Of a stretch of DNA of 64,000 bases, positions 1-11,787 are shown piece after piece (position 1 is the first letter of the stretch; each line of letters opens with the position of its first letter). The notes under the pieces were generated by a model. That model did not search any database. It saw only the letters and a program-made list of their open reading frames with translations, and had not been told where the DNA came from. Made by a program: the position numbers and the translations under genes. Location: assembly GCA_030512335.1 (NCBI GenBank), contig JAULSU010000004.1, positions 5,828,001-5,892,000 on the forward strand, in the 5' to 3' direction. This DNA is from Immersiella caudata. Its lineage: Eukaryota > Ascomycota > Sordariomycetes > Sordariales > Lasiosphaeriaceae.

Positions 1-547
1 TAGACGGGGAGAACGCCGAGCTGACGGGAATATATTTGCGAGCTACTCTGCAGCAGTGCTCAACGCAAAAGAGCAGGGTTCAAGCTACCATGAGCATGTT
101 GGCAACGTCGAATGCGTATATGTTGTTGCGGCGCGAACAACAGTGAGGGGCGGGTTGAGTTCTGAGCCTCAAAATCAATCAAGTCCCGTTGCCTTGCGCT
201 AAGCGGGTCCGATAGCTTGGGACTGCTAGGGTCGATGCGGGGGGGCTCCTTCTTTGGCTTGTTACCCCAACACCCCACAACCGGAAAGGCGCACTGGGGC
301 CAGCCGAGGTACGGGGACCCGGGGTCGACGGGAATGGATTACTATGTAGAAGCGACTCCTCCAAGATGAAGCGTCGACCTTGAGGCCAACTCGTTCCGTT
401 TGACATGGGGGTTTTCTCATATTTAAAACACGGCGTTCCATATAAGCCAATCACTCGCCTGTTCTACTTCATTCCGTGCTCCTCTCCTCTCTCCAGCCCG
501 CGTTGCTGACTTGCACGTGCGACAATTCGCTGTACCACATCGGCATC
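1..547. other. Left-edge intergenic DNA and promoter side of the dienoyl-CoA reductase gene
   Basis: No coding region is supported here. Open frames are short, overlap one another on both strands and lack recognisable protein composition. The last 100 bases, just before the reductase ATG, are pyrimidine-rich as in fungal leaders. Confidence 0.6.
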
Positions 548-1620
548 ATGACTGTGCTACGATCCGAATACTTGAGCTCCGCGTGGGCGGACGGCATCTT
601 TGGTGTGTCACGATACAATCACAAGTTCCAAGCTGTGTGATCCTTACTGACGCATTTCCAGCCAACCGCGTGCTCTTCATCACTGGCGGAGCGGGATCCA
701 TCGGCAGCGCCCAGACCCGGGCCGTCGTCCACCTCGGCGCAAACGCCTGCATCATCGGCCGCAGCGTCGAGAAGACCGAGAAAGCCGCAAAGGAGATCGC
801 CCAGGTGCGGCCCGGCGCCAAGGTTCTCGGGATAGGTAATATCGACGTCCGCAACGTGGGTACCCTCCCGCCCGCACATTCCCGCCTGCAAGCCTGAACT
901 AACCTCCCCGGACAGTTTGACAGCCTCAAAGCCGCCGCTGAGCGGTGCGTCAAGGAGCTCGGCTCCATCGACTACGTGATCGCCGGCGCCGCAGGCAACT
1001 TCATCGCCCCCATCTCTGGCCTCTCCCCCAACGCCTTCAAAACCGTAATGGACATCGACACCATCGGCACCTTTAACACCATCAAGGCCACCGTCCCCTA
1101 CCTCATCGAATCCGCCGCTCGCAATCCCAACCCCAACCCTTCTGGCACCACCGGCGGCCGACTCATCTCCACTTCCGCCACCTTCCACTACACCGGCATG
1201 CCCTTGCAAGCACACGTCTCGGCCGCCAAGGCAGCCATTGACTCCCTCATGGGGAGCGTATCTCTCGAGTACGGGCCGTACGGCGTAACTGCCAACTCCC
1301 TCGCCCCAGGCGCCATCGCAGGGACAGAGGGCATGGAGCGTCTCGCGAGCAGCGAGCTCACCAAGGAGCAGCAGACCAAGGGAATTCCTAGCGGGAGATG
1401 GGGTAGCATGAGGGATATTGCCGATGCGACGGTGTTTTTGTTCAGCGATGCAGGGAATTATGTCAACGGGACTACGCTTATTGTTGACGGAGCGGGGTGG
1501 AGGAGACAGGGTGGTGCGGCGTTGGGTGTTGATTCAGATATGACGTATCCTGAGTTTATGCTGACGGGCGAGATTAGCAAGAATGTCAAGACGGGGAGGG
1601 AGGGGAAGGCTAAGTTGTAG
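548..1620 (+). CDS. sps19: Peroxisomal 2,4-dienoyl-CoA reductase (SPS19-like SDR)
   Basis: Three exons (548-602, 662-855, 916-1620) give 317 aa; the introns are 59 and 60 nt. It should reduce 2,4-dienoyl-CoA with NADPH so that unsaturated fatty acids can enter beta-oxidation. Seen: a Rossmann glycine motif (FITGGAGSIGSAQ) right after exon 1, a GRSVEKTE segment like the NADPH-binding loop, the DVRNFDSL and IDYVIAGAAGNF segments typical of the DECR subgroup (AAGNF replaces the usual NNAG), and LAPGAIAGTEGMERL near the end. The protein ends in AKL, a peroxisomal targeting signal type 1. I start at 548 because that short exon (MTVLRSEYLSSAWADGIF) resembles the conserved N-terminus of the family and splices in frame; the upstream in-frame ATG at 511 would translate intron sequence. 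Function is inferred from family resemblance. Confidence 0.9.
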
Positions 1621-2084
1621 GGCGTTGAGGGATACCGGATGTCCATACTGCTGTATCTAGCGTAGCCGGAGTTTGTACACATGTTGAACAACAAACTCAT
1701 TGCGGGGGCTGTGACCCTGCGGCGTGATGCTGTCACGCACCGAAGATGACTGGATGAGATGAGATGGAAGCACCGGAACGAGCATAGCCTCGAGCTCGAC
1801 AAACTAGATAAGGTATCTAACTCAGGGTAATACAAGGTTGGGTGCTACACAATACGACGGACCTCCTCAACCGAGTCCCACCACTCAAACCCATTAATAT
1901 CCTCCGGGTTCCCATCGCTATGCAGATAAACTGGAACCAAAACTACTTTACATCCAGCCAGAGATACGAGGGACAGACTAACGGATATCTACCGACGATA
2001 AGAGACCGCCACCCTATCTAGCATACGCTCCAGCCATGCTTCAACGCACAATACAAAAAGAATACAGGAACAACGGGCGACGTG
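1621..2084. other. Convergent 3' intergenic region
   Basis: This stretch lies between the 3' ends of the reductase (+) and the MFS porter (-). No gene, RNA or repeat is seen; it probably holds both 3' UTRs. Confidence 0.6.
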
Positions 2085-4023
2085 TTACCTCACTCCGCAC
2101 AGAGCGAGCAAATCGTGGCGATGGAAGAAGCTGCGGAGGCGTTTCCCGTAGATATCTTGAACAGAAAGTCAACGGCTGCAATCACTTGAGAATTCCTGGG
2201 AGGGTAGCAAGCTTACACAATGGAATGCTCGTCAGGCAGATGATAACCTGAACTATGCCCAGCGCGTTGAAGATTGGCGTTGCCCTGCTTCGCGTCGCGA
2301 TGAGCCAGTCGAAGGCTTTGAAGGTGAGGGCAAAGCTGAACATGTTTTTGAAGATAATCAAGCACGTAAAGCCTTCGATCGCAAGGTCGCCTAGGAAAAG
2401 GGGTTAGCAACGGGGAGCGAAGGGGCTGGACCAGGCTGCAACTCACGGTATGCGTCGACGATGTACAAGGAGCTCGCCACGGCGCCGATAACCATGCCGG
2501 CAACCTCAATAGCAAAGAAGAATAGCGGCACAGCCCAGTGGTACTTCAGGAACAGTAGGCCGTCGACGGTGACACCGAAGCCGAACAGGCCGGCGCAGCC
2601 AAGGATCATTTGAGGGATGACGAGGACAATGCGGAACTCAGGCTCGTAAATGCCACCGTTGAGCTTGGTCATGAACTTGGCACTCCAATCCGCCAGCGCA
2701 CCAGCAATGATGAAGCCAACGATAGCACCAATGAAAGCTGCGGTGTACGCATAGCCGGTCTCAACCTCGGTCCACCACAATGGCGTCGAGAGGAAGAACT
2801 GGGCCATGATGACACCGATGAAGACCGTCCAGCCGATCAGGCAGCCCTGGATGAGGCAGGCCCACAGGAAGGCTGGTTGAATGAAAAGGGGAAAGGGGCG
2901 CAAGAGGAGCTTCCAGTACGTCTCGTCCGTTTTCCGACCATTGAAGAGGGCGAGCGATTGCGCCCACGATGGCTTCGGAGGCACGGAAGCAGACTTCTCA
3001 GTATCCGTGGCCCCGTTGGACTGACCCGGCCCTTCGTGAGCAGTAATCGGTTGGTGGCTCTCCACAGGGGACGACTTGCCGTTCTCGTCGTTCCCAGCCG
3101 CCGGATTCTCAGTGGAAAGAAGATCCAGGTTCAGAGATGCATCCCGACGATATGCGGTTTCGGGGCAGAGAAAGATGATGGCAGGTAGCGCCAAAGCGCA
3201 GAAGATGGCGACAAAGTAAAAGGTCCACGGCCAATACAGCGACCGCACGCTGGTGATTTTGCCGACCAGAATGGGCGTAAAGAAGGCTCCACCAAACACG
3301 GCCAAGTTGGTAAAAGCCATGCGGACGCCTCGTTCCTTTCCAACGGGTCAGCTAAGCATATTTTAACCTTCGACGTCCGACTTACATGAACGTAGTAGAG
3401 GTCGCCCACTACAGCGTTGATCAGAGACTCGTAAGGGGCCGTCGCAACACCCTGCCAGATACGCGCCCACAGGAAGCTGTCATAGTTCTTCCCCGACCCG
3501 CCTCCCCACGCGCTGGTGATGACCAACAGGACCACTCCAATCACAAACAGATGTCGTTTTCCCCAGACGCGCGCCGACGGGACGAAGAAGGCCGCAGCGA
3601 CACCGACACCAAGTAGATACCACCCCGTCAGCTCGGCGACTTTGGCAAACGGGACCTTGAAGTAAACCGCCAGAGTCACAGTGTTGGCGGCGAGAATAGG
3701 GCCCAGCGCGGTTGCAAAAATGGCTGTCATAGACAGAGTAAACGTGATCAGATCCCTTTTCCATAGCGGCCAGTTGAGCGGGTCGTTCGGATCGTCGGAC
3801 GGCTGCGGGACGAGGATGATGGGCACAGGGCCGCTAGTGTCGCACTTGAGGCCCGTGGCGCCATCGGCGGCATACTGAGGTCTTTCGGGGTCGTCAAAAT
3901 ATCGCGTCGTGCCTGCAATGATGTCAGTTCTGCGATGCGCACCATCACGCAGCGTCGCGGGGCATTCGCATGCTCACCAGGGACATGGTCCATGGACCGG
4001 CTCTCGAGAACACCGAGACCCAT
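2085..4023 (-). CDS. MFS transporter of the fungal HOL1/DHA1-like group
   Basis: Five exons read on the minus strand (4023-3978, 3912-3386, 3335-2447, 2390-2217, 2155-2085) give 568 aa; introns are 50-65 nt and all splice in frame. Seen: the PSDDPNDPLNWPLWKRD motif before TM1, typical of HOL1-like fungal porters, about twelve hydrophobic segments, and a long hydrophilic central loop rich in charged residues between TM6 and TM7. The exon 2/3 junction restores YYVHERGVRMAFTN, a conserved MFS stretch. The last two small exons supply the final TM and the YIYGKRLRSFFHRHD tail. It should be a plasma-membrane proton-coupled porter; family members move polyamines, histidinol or drugs, and the substrate here cannot be told. 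No biosynthetic genes lie nearby. Confidence 0.88.
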
Positions 4024-6113
4024 CTCGACTCAATGCGCTTCTGCGTTGCAAGTGGGGACGAGTTGTGGATTCACGACCGCAGCATCACGTCGTCTGCGGG
4101 ATACGGCGACGCGGCGGCAGATGGGTGGGCAAGGCGAACAAGACAAAGCCCCGACAAGATATCTTTCCCCCTTGGCGACCTTGACCTTGTGCGACCGTCC
4201 GAGCTTCGGCAGGTGGTTGCACTGGACGCCGACCAACGGGGGCGATCGCTGGCCAGGGAGCACCAAACCCATTTGGGCTTGGCAGTCGTCGTTGCACTCG
4301 TGTGGCTGCAAGGCCCTCGCACGGCCACCCAGCCGACCACCGAACCAGACGCAACCATTTGCTGAACGCCAACCGCCACGCAATCTCAGAACGGCAAAGC
4401 TCGTCCAACCCAGACGAGATCTCACGGCGAACAATCTCACCCGTTTCACACCCTCTGCTTTTTACTCGCGGCGGCCACGCGAGATGGAGCTCCCTTCAAT
4501 TTCGAACGTTTCGCGTGGTTTCTATTTCCATGGCCGCAGCCAGTGTCGTTGATGAGGGCGCCGGATCTCGAGATTGCGGGGAATTTCTGCAGACCAGACC
4601 GAGGGTCTAACCCGGTAGCGACCGCCACCCAGATTCAGCATCCACCTGCAGGCACCTGGTTCGACTGTGCCGCAGCCTTTAAATCAACTGTGCGGAGCAT
4701 GTTCTAGCTGCTTCAGGCTCAGGGTCACCAGTTGCCGCAGCCAATCACAAATCAAGGACATGATTCTTCTCAACTCCAATCAACTCCGTGGCCATTGCCA
4801 ACATGTCGCGTTGCGATGTACGCGGCAATCTTTTGATGGGATGAGTTCTCTATCATGTCTCTGTCTGCTGCTTACCCGAAAAATGAGCAACCCTCCTTTT
4901 CTGGCTCATCTTCTTCCTCAAAATCCCGGCACCCTCCCATCTCCCCCAACATTCACTCCCCTGTTCTCTAACCTTTCATGATAGTAACCTCCCCTTTCGA
5001 CAAGCTCGCGTACACACAACTGACATGAGTCCACAAGAAATCTGAATCCCCGTGGCGGCTCTGCTCCTTGACTGCAACCCCCATATATGCAATCCTCCCA
5101 ACTTGATCTGTGGTTCTTCGGGATCGGTTTAGTATCTCCGTTTACACCCGAATACATTTCGTTGTGACAAGAGAAGGGCACGGTTAGGTTGTTCGGGTAG
5201 CCCATGATCACGCCACGCTAGACCCTGGTTTCGACCAGCCACTGATATTCTTCAAATTGGGCAAGCCGAGGGGATGGCTATTTTTGGTTTGACAGAAGCA
5301 TGCCGCTCGAGGTCCTAATGCACCACGAATGGCATCTAGGAACCATCGGTATTCGTTTCTGGAAGCTAGGGATCTTTCTTGGTGAGTATATGGCCGAGTC
5401 TGCTTACTACAGGGTGCCAGTCACGCGGACAAATATGTAGGGCCGAAAAAAGAGCATTGGAATGATACTTGCCGAGGTACGTAAAGCTTGGAAGGGTGGA
5501 GTTTCAATAAGTCATAGCCTAGGTTGCAAAGTTCCGCTATAACCAATCGACACCTCGCATGTCCAAAAGACTGGAGGGATCAAGGCACATCTTTCTACGC
5601 ACGACTAAACTTACCGCCGGTAGAGCAATTAAGGTTGCGGCGTAAGAAGTTTTGAGCCGCGGTACAGCTTTGACCGAGCCGTCCCACGCGGCCACGGATA
5701 ATTTTTCGTCGTTATTCCGGAGATGTGGCTATGCAAAGAAGCATTGAAAAAAACTACTCCAATGCGGCGAAGGTGGCTCAAGATCTAGAAGGGGCAAAAG
5801 AACCCCGAATCGAAGATTGAAGGCCTCTAGGGCAGAGTTCTACTATGTCTAGCTGTTGAAAGCCACTTACCATCAGCCAATTGGATATGTCCCTAGCCGG
5901 CAGCAGATGAATGTTACCATCCTGTTCTCGGCCCTTTGTTTACTCAACCCCTGAACGACATGCCACCTGGCCAGGAAGCCACGATGCTTGCGGCAGACTC
6001 CCAGCAGCAAGGCTAACTCAAGTGACAGTAGATGCAACGAATCCACTGAGCGGAGGAAATACTCCAAGTATATTAAAGCAGCCTCTTGATGAGTGTCGTG
6101 AAGAGTGAAATAG
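4024..6113. other. Intergenic region upstream of the MFS porter and of a secreted-protein locus
   Basis: About 2.1 kb with no supported gene. Open frames at 3.9-4.6 kb on both strands overlap each other in all phases and are low-information. From about 5.3 kb the DNA is somewhat more AT-rich. No transposon ends or tRNA-like boxes were found. Confidence 0.55.
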
Positions 6114-6121
6114 TATAAATA
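6114..6121 (+). promoter_or_regulatory. TATA box of the small secreted-protein locus
   Basis: A strong TATAAATA lies about 150 bases upstream of the ATG at 6268 and is followed by a CT/CA-rich leader, as in highly expressed fungal secreted-protein genes. Confidence 0.6.
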
Positions 6122-6267
6122 GAAGCCTCCTCTCTCCGTCTCAAGGTCCAGTTTCTCTCTCAGCACCAGCATCAGCAACCATCAACACTTGCCTCGCTTC
6201 TAATCAACGCTTCTCAACTTCTCCAGACACCATCAGCTTCACAACCAACACACCCCAAGCAATTAAA

Positions 6268-6734
6268 ATGCAGTTCACCACCGCGCTCCTCACCACCCTC
6301 CTTGCCCTTATCCCCAACGGTGCCCTTGCCTGTATGTCCTTGTCCTTTGCCCTCTTGCCTCGAGAGAAAGACGTGGTTGCTCCTTCTCCTGAGTCATTCA
6401 GGAAGATCTCATGCCCGAAACGAAATCAATAGCTGATATTTTTCACTGAATTAAGCGCCTGCACCCGCAACGGAGATGCCGGTCGCTGGAAGGACACCAG
6501 CTACTCCCCCAGCCACGTCGTCGACAACGTTTCCAACCAGGGCGGTGGTTGCTACAGCGGTGGCGGCCAGGGCAAAATCTGCGTGACGTACACGGGTGGA
6601 GGCGAAGAGGTGAATACCTGCCTCAGGCAGTTGTGCAACAGGAGCAGAGCTATCATAACGATTGGTTCCTAGGGACCGAGATTACCTGCACCGTCGGTTC
6701 GTCGCAGGGCAAGAGTGTTCTCACTCTAAACTAG
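6268..6734 (+). pseudogene. Small cysteine-containing secreted protein, apparently frame-broken
   Basis: A signal peptide (MQFTTALLTTLLALIPNGALA) starts at 6268 and meets a strong GTATGT donor at 6332. The downstream coding sequence is clear (TRNGDAGRWKDTSYSPSH, then SGGGQGKICVTYTGGGEE) but no good acceptor joins it in phase: the AAG at 6453-6455 leads to a stop, and the only in-phase AG (6474-6475) is a poor site. A second break follows near 6605-6640: the first frame stops at 6670-6672, while the neighbouring frame continues with QAVVQQEQSYHNDWFLG and a cysteine-containing tail to the stop at 6732-6734. I infer one former protein of about 115 residues with two frame disruptions. Promoter and leader look intact, so decay is recent, or there are sequence errors. 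Function unknown; an extracellular or effector-like role is possible. Confidence 0.5.
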
Positions 6735-8151
6735 ATGAGAGACAGCTGAGGTACTCGGAAGAGGGGAAGGGAAGTAGACGGGGAGCAGTGTACCGAGAGA
6801 GGGCTAGAGTTTATTTTTGACGGAAGAAAAGCGGCCAGAAAAGGGGGTGGCATGTTTGAAATTACCCATCGAGAAGGAGTGTCGTACGCAGCAGCCAACG
6901 ATAGAGAACGCATCCTCACCTAAAAAAGTCCCCCTTTGCACTAATGCCGAGGCCAAGTTTGATCCCTAGGTGCCCGCCATCTTTTTTTTTTTTGGCCCGT
7001 TTCCATCTTCAGTCGATTTGAGTCGAGCGTCGATCTAGTGGAAGTTGCGATCTCCCTTTTCATTCTTTATGCAGGTGTAGTCCCCCAAAGTGAGTGTGAA
7101 TCGACGTTGATGGTATTTATTGACAGCGTCAAGTTGATTCTATGTGGGATGGGGGTTGTGCTGAGAGGCCTCGAGGTGGGTAGTCTGGTGTGCCAGCTGC
7201 CAGCTGCCAGAGCCCGCACCGCACTGTCGATTTAAGCAGCTGCGCACGGTTGATTTAAGACTGTCCACCGAAGCCTGCACCTCCCGCGCGCGGCTACTCC
7301 GATTCTGCAACCGGCTCCAATGCGGGGTGGGTTTCAAGACGAAGCTCTCACGCGCTGCTGCGTGACCAGCAGCTCTACGTCTCGTTTGTCGACTAGTTTT
7401 CGTCTAGTACACCGTCTAGATCCTTCGGTTTTCCATCCTTTCTCAGATGCGTGTCAGACCAAGGGAGCGCTCCCAATGGACGGTGTTTGAAGGAGATGCG
7501 CGGGGTTTCCCGTCCTCATTGGTTGCAGAAATCTCGCCGCGTCACCGCATAGCGGTCTCTCTTCCCGACGACCCGTGTTCGAGGCATTGTCCTTTTCTGG
7601 CAGGATTCCCCGGCTTCAGGCGGGACATAGACACAACGACGTCACCTCTTCAAGCGACGAAAGCTGCCGCATATGTCATGATTGCCGAGTGCACCCTGAA
7701 CAGAGACCTTCTGTGGTCAACAAGGTGAACACGGCGCTTCATGTCGGCCACACCGTGATATCGGCTGGGACGGAACTAGGTCTTATTGCCACTGATGAGC
7801 AGCGCGATCGTCTGCGAGCACTTACAGGTGAATGCGCCGAATGTCTCACGCTGGGCCGATGTCGCCAAGCCTCGTGATGATTGGCCCCACCACCTGCTCG
7901 GCACGCAGCAACACCACCTCAGCTAGGCTTCGGCCCCTCATTGGCCTCCCCAGTGGTCTGGGTTGCTGGGTGTCAGGGGCTACCAGCAGCGTCGACTTCC
8001 GTCCTATTTAACGAAACGGGGGCAGTCCGTCCACATCGGGAGCAGCTCTCTCTCGCTCCTCGACCCTTTTCTCCGTCGACACCTAACTCCAACATCTGCC
8101 ACCAGCGCATCAGCACTTGCTCAATCTTCGCAACCCATCACCATCCTCAAA
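6735..8151. other. Intergenic and promoter region of the CFEM gene
   Basis: No gene is supported. A poly-T run lies at about 6982-6993 and a duplicated CCAGCTG occurs near 7192-7206. The open frames at 7447-7877 show no protein-like composition. Confidence 0.5.
8005..8011 (+). promoter_or_regulatory. Possible TATA element of the CFEM gene
   Basis: TATTTAA lies about 145 bases upstream of the ATG at 8152 and precedes a CT-rich leader. The spacing matches other genes in this window, but the sequence is a weak TATA variant. Confidence 0.35.
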
Positions 8152-8780
8152 ATGAAGGTTTCCGCCGCTCTCTTCTCCCTGGCCATGGCCACTGGCGCCG
8201 TCGCGCAGCTCCCCGGCATCCCTGGATGCGCGGTTAGTCCCCCGTTTGCAACGACGCAACGCAAAGCAATACGCGCATACTGACTCCAATTGCTTCGATC
8301 CAGCAAGACTGCGTGAACCCCTACCTCCAGAACGGCGTCGGCAACTGCGGCACCGACCCTACGTGCATCTGCGGCAACAACGAGTTCATCACGGGCATCT
8401 CGTGCTGTCTCCTCGATAAGTGCCCCAAGGCCGACCAGGATACCGCCATCCAGTTCGCCGCTCAGGTATGATTCCCTTCATTTCCGATTGACAGCGATGG
8501 AGTTTAACGGAATGCGCAGTTCTGCGGCGCTCTCGGCGTGACCACCCTCCCCACCACCGTCGCCTGCGCGACAGCCACTGGCAGCGGCACTGCGAGCCCG
8601 ACCGGTAGCGCGACTACCACCGCTACGACAACCGCCGCGACTGGTACGACTGGAACCGGGGGTACCGCTGGCCCTGCGCAGACGAGCACCTCTCCGACTG
8701 GTAACTTTGCCCCGAGGCCGACCGCCGGGCCGGTTCTAGGTGCCATTGGCGGTCTTGTCGCTGCCGTTGCGCTGCTCTAA
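8152..8780 (+). CDS. GPI-anchored CFEM-domain protein
   Basis: Three exons (8152-8232, 8304-8465, 8520-8780) give 167 aa; the introns are 71 and 54 nt. Seen: a signal peptide ending near AVAQ (residues 16-19), then a CFEM module at about residues 24-97 with cysteines at 26, 30, 42, 48, 50, 61, 62, 67, 83 and 97. The CGTDPTCIC core contains Asp45, which corresponds to the haem-ligand aspartate of CFEM haemophores. A Thr/Ser/Gly/Pro-rich stalk follows (about 98-145) and the C-terminus is hydrophobic (GAIGGLVAAVALL), as needed for GPI attachment. Family members bind haem or iron, or act at the wall in development and host interaction; the role here is not decided by sequence. Intron positions flank the CFEM core neatly. 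Confidence 0.92.
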
Positions 8781-9237
8781 ACGAGGCGACGGTTTGATGG
8801 CGGGATGAGGGGTAGACTGTTGGTTACTGTCTGGATGTGGTAAGGAGTTGGTTGCTTCTCGCGCGCTCGCGTAGTAGGGGTTGAAAAGCCATTGCTTGGT
8901 TGTACCTAGGTGTGGACGGGATGCGAAGTATCGTTACCGCTGTATTATTGCTACGCATAATAACATTGCCTCGCGAAAACTTGTTCCTATGTCGTTGGAA
9001 TACGGTTGAGTGACAGGTGAGCTTGTCAGTCTGACATGCATTAGAAACCGTTACCCGTTGAACCGATTACCCGTTGAACCGTGTAGCTAGATGCATGGAA
9101 GCACAAGGTTTGCCAGACGAGCACCAAAAATAACGACGAGAAGCTGCCCCGAGCAGCGTCATTGGAACACCATATGCAACATTGTCTAACAAGGGGTATA
9201 TTTCATTCCAAAAACCACAGCAACCGCAACGCCATTT
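8781..9237. other. Convergent 3' intergenic region
   Basis: This lies between the 3' ends of the CFEM gene (+) and the next gene (-). Apart from one short direct repeat it holds nothing recognisable. Confidence 0.55.
9051..9081. repeat. Two-copy 15-bp direct repeat
   Basis: TTACCCGTTGAACCG occurs at 9051-9065 and again at 9067-9081, one base apart. It lies in the 3' intergenic region; no function is evident. Confidence 0.8.
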
Positions 9238-10214
9238 TCACAGCCCTTGAATCCCATCACGACCTCCCCCAACCTTGCGTATCACAACCCTCCCCCCACA
9301 CCTCTCCCATCCAACCCCATACTCCCCCTTCAACTCCTCCCAACCCATAAACACGCTCTTCTCCAAATACTCAACCCCCACACTCAAATACGCCCTCCCA
9401 AATGCCCTCAGCGCATGTCCCCTTACCCCTCCCTCCGCCATCTCCATCAACTTCCTCCCATACCCATCCACAGCTCTCCTCATCCTCCCCCAAAGCACCC
9501 AATCCCCCCTTACCAACGCCCTCAATACCCCATCTACTTTCCCCTCTCTCAGCCTGTATTTGTTCCGTAGGAAGTACGCCTCGCTTAGATCATCCCTCCT
9601 GCACGCCGTGTCGAGAACGAGATACGATACCACCTCGGTGTATTCAGTGCTGGTGAGGTTCGAAACGGGATGGATCACGCGGAGGAGGTGGAGCAGCGAC
9701 GGGTGGTACGTTTCTAGGTGGGAGGTGAGGATGCCGAGGCGAATGGAGAAGAGGTAGACTTGGGAGGCAAAGGTGTCGGTGCGGGAGGTGGCGACGAGGG
9801 ATTCGCGGAGTTTGCGGAGGGCGGAGAGGAGGAGGGCGAGTTCGGATTCGGTGTTGGGGTTGTTGGGGCTTGGATTGGGGCGGGTGGTTGAGGAGGATGA
9901 GGCCCCTGGTGGGGAGGAGAGGCAGAGGAGGGAGAATCGCTTTTGGAGCTCGGAGGCGTCGCCGGCGGAGGTGCAGAAGGCGAGGTATCGCTCGGCTATT
10001 TTGGCGTAGTAGGTCTCTTGAGTCTTGGGATTTAGGAGGCTGGAGGGTGGAAGCTGATGGTTAGCGAGAGGGGAGGGGAAAAGAAAGGGATGTGGAGGGC
10101 GAACCGCTTCTCTCCCTTAGAGGGAAGGCCGTATTCCGCAAGAGGATCAATTTCGACCGGCTTGAGCCGTGATAGGTGGCCCGAGGAGGGCACTCGGCCG
10201 GCTTTTCTCTGCAT
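9238..10214 (-). CDS. Conserved fungal protein, probably CSN8/PSMD8/eIF3K-like
   Basis: Two exons (10214-10105, 10039-9238) joined over a 65-nt intron give 303 aa. The join restores GLPSKGEKRLLNPKTQETYY, a stretch I recognise from conserved ascomycete proteins of unknown name. Seen: a basic N-terminus, a Ser/Pro/Asn-rich linker near residues 80-100, then a long alpha-helical region with RLGILTSHLETYHPSLLRLL, HPVSNLTSTEYTEVVSYLVL and EAYFLRNKYRL patterns, which recalls the TPR-like helices of the CSN8/PSMD8/eIF3K fold. No catalytic motif is visible. The start at 10214 is the Met nearest the conserved part; an in-frame Met exists at 10286. It is divergently arranged with the SDR at 10714. The family assignment is an inference and moderately unsure. 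Confidence 0.72.
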
Positions 10215-10713
10215 CGGGCCGACGGCGTGGTTTGATTTGTTTTGGTGACACTGGGATGGATTTCCGGTGGCGTGCCGGTGCAACAATTGCGGGGGACCAG
10301 GGAGTTTGCCAGTGCGGGGTTTTAGCGCGGATCAACACGGCGATCCACCTCACCTGCTCCAACTTCCAGGAACGCATCCGGTTTCATGTTTCTGGAAAAC
10401 CTCTTGGTGTGAAGAGGCGTGAACGGGGATTTTGCTCATCTTTCGCTGTGTTTGATACCCTAGCCGTACCTCGTGTCAATTGTTCGCAATGGCGGCGCAA
10501 GCTACTGGTCGCAGAGTCTCACTAGGTGAGAACTACCTTCCAGCGTGGGGTAGGTAGGAGTGAGAAATGTCGTCTGGATGCCTCGGCTCGGTTCTAACCT
10601 GGAGCTATGTATCCAGGACTAGCCTCAAGCTGCTGCTATTATTAATACCATGCACTTGCCGGGCTGAGAAGTGTACCTCAGCTTCGAGTATACATCAACA
10701 CTGGAACGACACC
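10215..10713. promoter_or_regulatory. Divergent promoter region
   Basis: About 0.5 kb between two divergently read genes must contain both promoters. No clear TATA box or repeat was seen. Confidence 0.5.
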
Positions 10714-11621
10714 ATGGCTGAAAGGATAAATCAGATTGCTGGACAGCTCAACTACTCCAAGGGCCTCTTGGACGGGCAAGTCGCCATCATCACCGGTTCC
10801 GGTCAGGGTATCGGCGCTGAGTGCGCGAGACTGTTCGCGAACGAAGGTGCCAAGGTGATCGTTTCTGACATCGACAGCGCGAAGGCGAATGAGGTCGCAG
10901 CCAAGATCAACGCTAGCGGAGGCAAGGCGCTTGCTGTACCCGGCGACTTGCTCAAAGACCAGTATATCAAGGAGGTTGTCAAGAAGGCTGTAGAATTTGG
11001 CGGCGGCAAGATCCATATCATCGTCAACAATGCTGGTTTTACATACGATGGTGTCATTCACAAGGTAAGCGACGCCATTTTACCCCCAAGATGTATTACT
11101 CACCAGCATAGATGACGGACAAGCAATGGGATGTCATTGTCAACCTCCACGGCACCGTCCCCTTCAAGCTCGTCCGTGAAGCCGCCCCTTACTTCCGCGT
11201 CAAGGACGGCGAGCCGCGCAACATTGTCAACATCTCGTCGACCTCGGGCGTTCATGGAAACGCCGGCCAGAGCAACTACGCCTTCGCCAAGGCTGGTGTT
11301 GTCGGCTTGACCAAGGCCATCGCCAAGGAATGGGGACCGGCGTTTGGGGTTCGGGCGAACACTATTGCCTTTGGCCATATCGAGACGCGCCTGACCGCGG
11401 TCAAGGAGGCTGGCGCTTTTGTCGACGTGGACGGAGAGAAGATCGCTCTCGGGATTCCTCAGAAGCAGAAGGCGGCTGCTGGACCGGTGGCCTTCGTCGA
11501 TATCCCCCTGAGGAGGCCGGGCTCGGCCACGGAGGGAGCGAGCGCTGTGCTTGCCATTGCCTCACCCCTGAGCTCGTACATTTCGGGGCAAACCATGGTG
11601 ACTGGCGGGAGGAACATGTAA
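10714..11621 (+). CDS. Short-chain dehydrogenase, FabG (3-oxoacyl-ACP reductase)-like
   Basis: Two exons (10714-11064, 11112-11621) with a 47-nt intron give 286 aa. Seen: the TGSGQGIG cofactor motif (about residues 30-37), DI at the adenine-ribose position, NNAG (about 108-111), the ISSTSG serine segment, the YAFAK catalytic Tyr-Lys pair, and a PLRRPGSATEGASAV end region typical of FabG/HSD17B8-like reductases. It should be an NAD(P)-dependent 3-oxoacyl or hydroxysteroid-type reductase. There is an unusually long insert between the catalytic part and the C-terminal helix (about residues 217-250, with an EKIALGIPQKQKAAAG stretch). No clear targeting signal is visible; the C-terminus is GGRNM, not PTS1. 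The substrate cannot be read from sequence. Confidence 0.9.
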
Positions 11622-11787
11622 ATACCTTGTGCAGATATGAAGTGAGAGATATGTGGTGGCAGACGGTCTATATTCTAGCCTTGAATCACCACTCATTTGC
11701 CCAAACATAACACAACGCCAGATCTCATATCATACGCCTCCCCAATTAGTACTATATCCCCTTTCCTCTGTATCGCAAACATCCCTC

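Noticed and set aside
3935..4552. 205-codon and overlapping frames upstream of the MFS gene
   Set aside because: Five or more frames are open over the same bases on both strands and none has protein-like order; the left part overlaps MFS exon 1.
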